Positions 1 through 4,481 of a DNA stretch of 5,238 nt are shown here, one piece after another. Made by a program: the position numbers and the translations under genes. The stretch is from Syntrophaceae bacterium UBA4778 (lineage in GTDB: Bacteria > Desulfobacterota > Syntrophia > Syntrophales > UBA4778). Numbering within the stretch: the first letter of the stretch is position 1; each line of letters opens with the position of its first letter. Under the pieces are notes generated by a model that was given only the letters and a program-made list of their open reading frames with translations, was not told the DNA's origin and made no database searches. The stretch is taken from contig DHHG01000308.1 in the NCBI GenBank assembly GCA_002403175.1, positions 1 through 5,238 on the forward strand. The letters are read 5' to 3'.

Positions 1-62
1 GGGGCTGGATATCGGCAGGAAGCTCAATGATCTCTATAACTCAACATGCAATTTATAATTGA

Positions 63-692
63 TTAGGTATTATGTAAAAAGGGGAAATACATCGATATTT
101 CCCGAATGAAACTGTCGCGATCCGCATATCTAATTGCATGAATGCCGAGGTTCCTTGCTGTTTGGCAATGTTCTATTTTATCATCTATGAATAGAACTTT
201 CTCCGGTTTCTCGCCTAGATGCCCTAGAATATTTTCAAAATGAGAAGAATCCACCTTGCTTTTACCCAGGTGATAGCTGTTGAAAACCAAATCAAAGTGG
301 TTGAAAATGTTTATATTCCTATTCAGCTCATCAAGCCAATTCGTTTGATCGCTCAGTATCGCAACTTTGAATCCAGCGGTTCTTATTTCATCAACTATAT
401 CAAACATCCAATATCGTAATGTAAATCTCTCCAGAATTTCATCCCGCAATGTTTGATCATTGTCAGTGATACCAGTTTCATTCCGAATTGCTTGCCAATA
501 AGCATGTTCGTCCGAATGTCCAGTTAAGTAACCTGTCGCATGGATTAAATCGTGCGCAAGCTTGATAAAATCATCTTCATTCAGTTTATTTTTCAATGCA
601 ATCGCCCGTAATCCGTTTGCAAAACCCTCCTCCGCCAAAACACCTCCGAAGTCAAAAAGAACAACATTAACTTTACTGATAGTACAATTCAT
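63..692 (-). CDS. HAD-superfamily hydrolase (subfamily IA-like, DxGGV type)
   Basis: This 209-residue protein is a haloacid-dehalogenase-fold hydrolase, probably a cytoplasmic Mg-dependent phosphatase acting on a small phosphorylated metabolite; the substrate cannot be told. The four HAD motifs are visible in order. Motif I is DFGGV with nucleophile D14, and the usual second Asp is replaced by Gly16, as in the YihX/epoxide-hydrolase-N-terminal-like branch. Motif II is S114 in ILSDQ, motif III is K146 (or K144), and motif IV is the acidic pair D170-D171 in FIDD. Residues 20-100 form the helical cap typical of subfamily IA. The ATG at 692 is supported by an AAGGAG ribosome-binding site 5 nt upstream. 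The gene is transcribed divergently from the L,D-transpeptidase gene; I found no convincing minus-strand promoter in the 145-bp gap. The last 13 codons contain a terminator-like hairpin (listed separately). Family assignment is secure; function within the family is not. Confidence 0.9.
   Translation of the reverse strand: MNCTISKVNVVLFDFGGVLAEEGFANGLRAIALKNKLNEDDFIKLAHDLIHATGYLTGHSDEHAYWQAIRNETGITDNDQTLRDEILERFTLRYWMFDIVDEIRTAGFKVAILSDQTNWLDELNRNINIFNHFDLVFNSYHLGKSKVDSSHFENILGHLGEKPEKVLFIDDKIEHCQTARNLGIHAIRYADRDSFIREISMYFPFLHNT
76..103 (-). terminator. Intrinsic-terminator-like hairpin inside the 3' end of the HAD gene
   Basis: Read on the minus strand, GGGAAATA (103-96), a 6-nt loop TCGATG, and TATTTCCC (89-82) form a perfect 8-bp stem. 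It is followed by one C and then five T residues (80-76). This is the layout of a Rho-independent terminator in the direction of the HAD gene. On the plus strand no T run follows, so it would be unidirectional. It lies within codons 197-206, while the TAA stop is at 65-63, so the release point would fall about 10 nt before the stop codon. The stem is not GC-rich, so efficiency is uncertain. Confidence 0.6.
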
Positions 693-697
693 CTATT

Positions 698-703
698 CTC
701 CTT
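698..703 (-). promoter_or_regulatory. Ribosome binding site of the HAD gene
   Basis: The minus strand reads AAGGAG, then 5 nt, then the ATG at 692. This is a near-consensus Shine-Dalgarno site at good spacing, and it fixes the start codon. Confidence 0.8.
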
Positions 704-787
704 CAAAGTTTTTCCTTGGTTCACGATTTAATTCATTTCTGTATTCATCATTGGAGTAGTCCTTATCTTTCAGCATCATTTTCTCAG

Positions 788-816
788 TTGCATATTACAC
801 GATAATCGTCTAGATA
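788..816 (+). promoter_or_regulatory. Candidate sigma70-type promoter for the L,D-transpeptidase operon
   Basis: TTGCAT (788-793) is a 4/6 match to the -35 consensus. It is separated by exactly 17 nt from TAGATA (811-816), a weak -10 match. The position, just upstream of the first gene of the pair, is appropriate, but the -10 element is poor, so this is only a candidate. The spacer contains the ACGATAATCGT palindrome. Confidence 0.3.
799..809 (+). repeat. 11-bp palindrome ACGAT-A-ATCGT, possible operator
   Basis: This is a perfect inverted repeat with 5-bp arms around a single central A. It lies in the spacer of the candidate promoter for the L,D-transpeptidase gene and in the divergent gap shared with the HAD gene. 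A dimeric repressor bound here would block the promoter. The arms are short, so chance occurrence is quite possible. Confidence 0.3.
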
Positions 817-824
817 CTTTCTGA

Positions 825-844
825 AAGGGAATTCCATGTGTTAA
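825..844 (+). promoter_or_regulatory. Ribosome binding site and overlapping ATG/GTG start region
   Basis: AAGGGA (825-830) is a good Shine-Dalgarno sequence. The in-frame start of the L,D-transpeptidase is GTG at 838, 7 nt downstream. An out-of-frame ATG at 836 overlaps it and runs ATG TGT TAA, a two-codon reading frame ending at 844. The two starts would compete for the same ribosome-binding site. No ATG lies in the correct frame nearby, so the GTG is the best start for the long frame. Confidence 0.6.
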
Positions 845-1566
845 AGAATAAATACATTGTTTTTATATTCATTGTTACTATTTTTTTTACTCTACTGTTG
901 TTATTCAGAGCTTCCGATCAGATTTCAGAATCTGAATTAAACGAATTACTTACAGATCTACACCATATCAAATGCGATTCGCATCAGGCCCTCATCGTCG
1001 TAAATAAGAATCAGGATAAGGTAAAAGCTTCTGTTTTTGCTGTTGAAAAAAGGGCAGATAAATGGTCTGTTGTTTTCGGTCCTTTGAACGCGTCTATCGG
1101 GAAGAATGGATTCGCAAGCCCCGAATTAAAAAAAGAAGGAGATGGGAAGACTCCGTCGGGAATTTTTGAATTACGGACGGTTTTTGGATATGCCACCTCC
1201 CTATTTACCCGAATGCCATATACTCAGGTTACTGAAAATGATCTATGGGTCGACGACATCCATTCCGATGATTATAACCATATGGTCAGGCGCGGTAACA
1301 CAACAGCATCCTCCTATGAGGAGATGCGACGCAAAGACGATCTGTATAAATACGGAATAGTGGTAGAGTACAATACAAAGCCCGTTGTAAAAGGCCTTGG
1401 CAGCGCTATTTTCTTTCACGTTTATCAATCCAAGGGGATACCAACAGCAGGATGTATAGCGTTATCTGAAAAAAACATGCTTAAGCTTATACAATGGCTT
1501 GATCCCCGAAAAAAACCAATTTCTATCCTGGGGACTAATACGATGATCAGAGATTTTCTTAAATGA
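838..1566 (+). CDS. Membrane-anchored YkuD-family L,D-transpeptidase (COG3786-like)
   Basis: Enzymes of this family use a catalytic cysteine to make meso-DAP to meso-DAP (3-3) cross-links in peptidoglycan or to anchor proteins to it, outside the cytoplasmic membrane. Residues 6-23 are a continuous hydrophobic segment after a short KNK-containing N-terminus. With no clear cleavage site this looks like a signal anchor. The catalytic domain spans about 50-232. It includes a GDGKTPSG motif (101-108), MPY and WVDD (126-140), KYGIV (171-175), H194 and the active-site TAGC motif with C206. The post-cysteine Ile-Ala-Leu, rather than Ile-Arg, is as I recall it for the COG3786 branch. The 242-residue length looks complete and no substrate-binding LysM or PG_binding domain is present. 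The start is GTG, the most plausible in-frame start. The 3' end overlaps the downstream dipeptidase gene by 4 bp, implying translational coupling. Its exact cell-wall reaction is inferred. Confidence 0.88.
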   Translation: MLKNKYIVFIFIVTIFFTLLLLFRASDQISESELNELLTDLHHIKCDSHQALIVVNKNQDKVKASVFAVEKRADKWSVVFGPLNASIGKNGFASPELKKEGDGKTPSGIFELRTVFGYATSLFTRMPYTQVTENDLWVDDIHSDDYNHMVRRGNTTASSYEEMRRKDDLYKYGIVVEYNTKPVVKGLGSAIFFHVYQSKGIPTAGCIALSEKNMLKLIQWLDPRKKPISILGTNTMIRDFLK

Positions 1567-2327
1567 GACTCAACCGCTTTGTTTTTTTGATTTTTTTAGG
1601 TTTTTTTCTTTCCGGCATTCCACAGGAAGGATCCTGCAGCGATCAAATTCCTAATGAATTCATTGACATTGAGAGAGCTATCCCAGGTATCATCCTGGAT
1701 ATCCGTTATTTCGGTTCTCACAACTTCATGGGAGAAAAGGTTGATGGCTACCTTGCTCCGAAGTGTTATTTGACCAGAAAATCTGTCGAAGCTCTTGTTA
1801 AAGTCCAGAATGAACTTTCAAAATCCGGCTTATCCTTAAAAATATATGATTGTTATAGGCCGCAGCGCGCGGTGAATCACTTTGTGAGGTGGGCTAAAGA
1901 TCTAGATAATATCAAAACAAAGCAGGAATTTTACCCAACTGTCGATAAAAGAAATCTGTTCAAAGAGGGATATATCGATGCCAGATCGGGACATAGCCGT
2001 GGCAGTACGGTCGATCTGACAATTGTTCCCCAAAATGCGCCCGCTCAAGAAATTTATGTACCTGGACAACCCCTAATGGAATGCTACCGTCCAGCAAAGG
2101 AGCGTTATAAAGATAACGGAATTGATATGGGAACAGGTTTTGATTGTTTTCATGTATTATCGCATACGGATAGCTCAGCAATCAGTGTGGAACAGAAAGC
2201 TAACAGAAATCTACTTAAATCATTGATGAGTAAGTACGGTTTTAGAAATTATAAGAAAGAGTGGTGGCATTACACCCTGATAGATGAACCTTTTCCTGAC
2301 ACATACTTCGACTTTTTGATCCAATAA
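1563..2327 (+). CDS. ddpX: Exported D-alanyl-D-alanine dipeptidase (VanX/DdpX family, peptidase M15D)
   Basis: This predicted zinc dipeptidase hydrolyses D-Ala-D-Ala. All catalytic and metal residues known from VanX can be placed: R99 (in YRPQRA), zinc ligands H144 and D151 (in GHSRGSTVDLT), E233 as catalytic base and H236 as third ligand (in EWWHY). The R-to-H (45) and H-to-D (7) spacings match enterococcal VanX exactly, and the C-terminal DEPFPDTYFDF closely resembles VanX as I recall it. Residues 1-26 form a signal peptide with an Arg/Asn n-region and hydrophobic core 6-19. Cleavage is perhaps after S26; C25 does not sit in a good lipobox. The enzyme should therefore act in the periplasm or at the cell surface, as described for Salmonella PcgL, and not in the cytoplasm like VanX. 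About 24 extra residues lie between D151 and the MGTGFD motif, with C174 and C195 as a possible disulfide. Translation is probably coupled to the upstream gene through ATGA, since there is no strong ribosome-binding site. The symbol is at family level. Confidence 0.92.
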   Translation: MRLNRFVFLIFLGFFLSGIPQEGSCSDQIPNEFIDIERAIPGIILDIRYFGSHNFMGEKVDGYLAPKCYLTRKSVEALVKVQNELSKSGLSLKIYDCYRPQRAVNHFVRWAKDLDNIKTKQEFYPTVDKRNLFKEGYIDARSGHSRGSTVDLTIVPQNAPAQEIYVPGQPLMECYRPAKERYKDNGIDMGTGFDCFHVLSHTDSSAISVEQKANRNLLKSLMSKYGFRNYKKEWWHYTLIDEPFPDTYFDFLIQ

Positions 2328-2330
2328 GGT

Positions 2331-2421
2331 AGAGAATACCTCGCCCTCACGTTGTTGTCTCCAGACAAGAAAGATTCCGATCTCTTGCTGCGATATTCTT
2401 TTTCCCGCCAGATGAGGTATT
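2331..2421 (+). other. Structured 3' UTR or terminator region with two competing RNA pairings
   Basis: Just after the dipeptidase stop, AGAATA (2333-2338) and TCGC (2341-2344) can pair with GCGATATTCT (2390-2399). This gives a 10-bp stem with a 2-nt CC bulge, ending in a run of five T (2399-2403). Inside it lies a small hairpin TTGTCT/AGACAA (2355-2360 with 2363-2368). Alternatively AATACCTC (2335-2342) pairs perfectly with GAGGTATT (2414-2421). The two pairings share one strand and exclude each other. It may be a branched, inefficient terminator for the cell-wall operon, with or without control. The long loop makes it atypical. Confidence 0.35.
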
Positions 2422-2432
2422 TCGAACTAGAA

Positions 2433-2488
2433 ATTCAGGATTTGACGGATATATTTGCAACCTATTTTATAATAGAAACTACCTGAAT
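2433..2488 (+). repeat. Inverted repeat ATTCAGG ... CCTGAAT flanking the candidate promoter
   Basis: ATTCAGG (2433-2439) and CCTGAAT (2482-2488) are perfect 7-bp inverted arms separated by 42 nt. They bracket the promoter candidate at 2442-2473. Nested within is CTATT-TTAT-AATAG (2462-2475). This could be a pair of operator half-sites for a looped or multimeric regulator, or chance. Confidence 0.35.
2442..2473 (+). promoter_or_regulatory. Candidate sigma70-type promoter for the methyltransferase operon
   Basis: TTGACG (2442-2447) matches 5/6 of the -35 consensus and TATAAT (2468-2473) is a perfect -10 box, but they are 20 nt apart, longer than optimal. A TTTTAT at 2465-2470 gives 17-nt spacing with a weaker -10. 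Transcription would start near 2480, leaving a leader of about 80 nt before the methyltransferase ATG. Confidence 0.45.
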
Positions 2489-2518
2489 CTAATTCACCAT
2501 TGTTTAAATTCGAAACCA

Positions 2519-2532
2519 TAATCAGCTGATTA
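2519..2532 (+). repeat. Perfect 14-bp palindrome TAATCAG|CTGATTA, candidate operator
   Basis: This uninterrupted 14-bp dyad lies 29 bp before the methyltransferase start and roughly 40 bp after the predicted transcription start. It has the size and symmetry of a site for a homodimeric helix-turn-helix repressor. With no spacer it cannot form a stable RNA hairpin of full length, so a DNA-level role is more likely. No regulator gene is present in the window. Confidence 0.4.
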
Positions 2533-2561
2533 CATTCTTCTGTTCATCTCTTGGTTCTGCC

Positions 2562-3407
2562 ATGGAAAAGAAACCAAAAGAATTATTGATCAGAAAGACT
2601 TTCTCAAATACCTCACTGCACCTTATTGCCGCTGAAATCATCAGAAAACATTCCACCAATACCGCTGATATTCGTTCAGTTGCCTTGGATTCCCTTGATC
2701 TGGCTCAATGCAGATCAATTCTCGATATAGGCTGCGGCTTTGGATTTTTTACAGAAGCATTAAAAGGCAGAATCCATCGGAATGCAACAGTTACCGGAAT
2801 AGATATTATTGCCGGATACAGAGATCATTATCTAGAGACCTGCAAGCGGTCTGGTATCAATGGGCTGTTCCTCTCAGAAGGCCTGAAGCCGATTCGAAAT
2901 TTCAGAAATAGCTCTTTTGATCTTATACTTTGCAGTTATGCCCTGTATTTCTTCTCTTCGATAATTCCTGATGTCGCGCGTATTCTTGATAGAAACGGTC
3001 ATTTCGTTATAATCACCCATAGCCTGAAGAATATGTCAGAATTGGTCACTTTTCTAAAAAACTCATCAAATGAAAAAGAACCCCCCAAAGAGGAAAATAT
3101 AAAAATTGAGGAGATCATAACTGAATTTTCATCTGAGAATGGAGAAGATCTTCTTAGGCCGTGGTTTTCAAAAGTACAACGTATTCAATATGAGAATACA
3201 TTAATCTTTAAACCTGAAGATGCGGAATCTCTTATGAGCTATTTCCATTTCAAATGTCCTTTCTTCATTTCTGAAAAATCGACCGGCAGCCCGGATGTAT
3301 TAGAACTTTTTGAAAGACATATTCAAATTTTTTTTGAAAAGAAAAGTGAATTTAAGATCAATAAAAATGATGCCATTTTTATCTGTTCCGATCCTGTGAA
3401 TAAATGA
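2562..3407 (+). CDS. Class I SAM-dependent methyltransferase
   Basis: This 281-residue cytoplasmic protein transfers a methyl group from S-adenosylmethionine to an unknown acceptor. The Rossmann-fold domain covers roughly residues 48-155. Motif I is ILDIGCGFG (53-61), the ribose-binding acidic residue is D81 in GID, and the motif IV-like strand is FDLILCSYALYFF (119-131). The next strand is GHFVIITHS (146-154), where the acceptor-side residues begin. Residues 167-190 are a charged, Pro/Glu/Lys-rich stretch that looks like a flexible linker. The remaining roughly 90 residues are a helical C-terminal part that I do not recognise and that may define substrate choice. The ATG at 2562 has no clear Shine-Dalgarno site, and the frame is open back to 2508, so the start is less certain than the family. 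The gene overlaps the downstream Nudix gene by ATGA, suggesting stoichiometric, coupled translation and a shared pathway. The substrate cannot be inferred from the protein alone. Confidence 0.85.
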   Translation: MEKKPKELLIRKTFSNTSLHLIAAEIIRKHSTNTADIRSVALDSLDLAQCRSILDIGCGFGFFTEALKGRIHRNATVTGIDIIAGYRDHYLETCKRSGINGLFLSEGLKPIRNFRNSSFDLILCSYALYFFSSIIPDVARILDRNGHFVIITHSLKNMSELVTFLKNSSNEKEPPKEENIKIEEIITEFSSENGEDLLRPWFSKVQRIQYENTLIFKPEDAESLMSYFHFKCPFFISEKSTGSPDVLELFERHIQIFFEKKSEFKINKNDAIFICSDPVNK

Positions 3408-4405
3408 AGAAAAAGAGAAAATTCTGCCCGTATTGCGGTTTGACTATCTTTGTCAAGCAAGATGAAGACAGAGTACACAGGGACTTCTGTTCGAGCTGCA
3501 ATCTCTTCTTCTACAATAATCCGCTTCCTGTAGTCTCAATCATTCTTGAATCGGATCGCAAAATTCTTTTAGTCAAACGCGGTAAACGACCGCACAAGGG
3601 TATGTGGTGTCTCCCCACCGGGTTTGCCGAAGCAGGAGAAAGCATTGAGAGCGCTGCAATAAGAGAACTGAAAGAGGAAACTTCCATTTACGGAAGAATA
3701 TTAAATTTAATCGACGTTGATTCATGCCAAAATGTTCTTTATGGCGACTTGCTCTTTTTGACCTTTGAGGTAGAGCATATTTCAGGAACACCTAAACCGG
3801 GGAGCGATGCAATTGGAGCTAAATTTTTTCCCATAAATAAAATCCCCCGATTGGCTTTTCAATCAAATACTCGTGCAATAGATTCATATCGGAATACCAA
3901 ATCAGATCAATGGGCCATTGTTGATTCCTTCAATTTAGCTTCCAGTTTTAATAATTTCGACTCTAGAGGCAGCAAATTTCTTTCCGATGGTCTGGTCAGA
4001 GTAGTGGAAAAAAATTCTGATGAAATTGTACGGCTCTGGATAGAGGACGTAACCACTCACAGCCTGACCTCTGGTTACCGTCGTCTCAATCCTTCATGGA
4101 TGCTAAAGGGAGTTAGCAAAATTTTATCCCATTTTAGAAAGTGGCTGGACGGCTATATTGATAAAGACATTCAGACCATCTATATTCAGCTTGGGAAAGG
4201 AAGTAAGCGTGAGGGTCTGCTCCTCTCAGAGGTAATCAGCTCGTGGGGCCTTTTAAGGAAACACATTTGGGAATATACAATCGGCAGCTTAGATTGGACA
4301 AAGCCGGTTGACATCTATATGGTCCTTGAACTCGGGCATCGATTTGTATCATTTTTTGAAAAGGCCATTTACTATACTGTTAAAGGATACGAAGACAAAA
4401 TTTGA
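3404..4405 (+). CDS. Zinc-ribbon Nudix hydrolase fused to an RsbRD_N-like C-terminal domain
   Basis: Nudix enzymes cleave a nucleoside diphosphate linked to another moiety (ADP-ribose, NADH, NDP-sugars, CDP-alcohols and similar). Three parts are visible. First, an N-terminal zinc ribbon has C8, C11, C29 and C32. Second, the Nudix fold spans about residues 40-160. Its box from G73 to I95 (pattern GX5EX7REUXEEXGU) has E79, R87, E88, E91 and E92 in place; only the penultimate Gly is changed, to S94. The first two parts resemble the zinc-ribbon COG1051-type ADP-ribose/NADH pyrophosphatases. Third, residues 195-333 form an all-helical domain. Its RLWIEDV, GYRRLN, LGKGSKREGLLLSEV and LLRKHIWEY segments resemble the RsbRD_N domain (Pfam PF14361), normally the N-terminal sensory part of RsbR-type regulators and some histidine kinases; I make this match from memory. 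Typical zinc-ribbon Nudix proteins end near residue 160-180, so the fusion doubles the length. The gene is coupled to the methyltransferase gene by a 4-bp overlap. Confidence 0.88.
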   Translation: MKKKRKFCPYCGLTIFVKQDEDRVHRDFCSSCNLFFYNNPLPVVSIILESDRKILLVKRGKRPHKGMWCLPTGFAEAGESIESAAIRELKEETSIYGRILNLIDVDSCQNVLYGDLLFLTFEVEHISGTPKPGSDAIGAKFFPINKIPRLAFQSNTRAIDSYRNTKSDQWAIVDSFNLASSFNNFDSRGSKFLSDGLVRVVEKNSDEIVRLWIEDVTTHSLTSGYRRLNPSWMLKGVSKILSHFRKWLDGYIDKDIQTIYIQLGKGSKREGLLLSEVISSWGLLRKHIWEYTIGSLDWTKPVDIYMVLELGHRFVSFFEKAIYYTVKGYEDKI

Positions 4406-4429
4406 TTTATTACTTACAATTGGTAAAAT
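4402..4429 (+). promoter_or_regulatory. Candidate promoter for the CDP-alcohol phosphatidyltransferase gene
   Basis: TTGATT (4402-4407) and TAAAAT (4424-4429) are separated by 16 nt, matching 4/6 and 5/6 of the sigma70 consensus. They overlap the stop codon of the Nudix gene and lie 52 nt before the next ATG. The gene could also be read through from upstream, since no terminator is visible in the 76-bp gap. Confidence 0.35.
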
Positions 4430-4470
4430 AGAATGGAAAAGCAGATTATGATTTCATGTCTCACTGAAGC

Positions 4471-4474
4471 AGGA
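4471..4474 (+). promoter_or_regulatory. Ribosome binding site of the CDP-alcohol phosphatidyltransferase gene
   Basis: AGGA lies 7 nt before the ATG at 4482 and supports this start over the out-of-frame ATG at 4433. It overlaps the palindrome GGAATTCC (4472-4479). Confidence 0.6.
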
Positions 4475-4481
4475 ATTCCAA

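Noticed and set aside
2..58. Open frame ending in TAA at the left edge that could be the tail of an upstream plus-strand gene
   Set aside because: Two frames are open over this short stretch (the other ends at 62), neither shows a recognisable motif, and 18 codons are too few to decide.
562..759. Plus-strand 65-codon frame antisense to the HAD gene
   Set aside because: It is mostly the complement of the well-supported HAD coding sequence, has a low-complexity product and no ribosome-binding site.
1011..1428. Several 60-70-codon frames on both strands inside the L,D-transpeptidase gene
   Set aside because: All lie within a gene with clear family motifs and have no recognisable products of their own.
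1960..2181. Minus-strand 73-codon frame within the dipeptidase gene
   Set aside because: It is antisense to the zinc-binding region of the dipeptidase and shows no independent features.
838..2327. Glycopeptide (vancomycin) resistance cluster because of the VanX-like gene
   Set aside because: There are no VanH, VanA/B ligase or VanRS genes, and the VanX homologue carries a signal peptide, so it would not act on the cytoplasmic pool.
2708..2911. 67-codon plus-strand frame within the methyltransferase gene
   Set aside because: It overlaps the SAM-binding motif region in another frame and its product is Arg/Tyr-rich without any motif.
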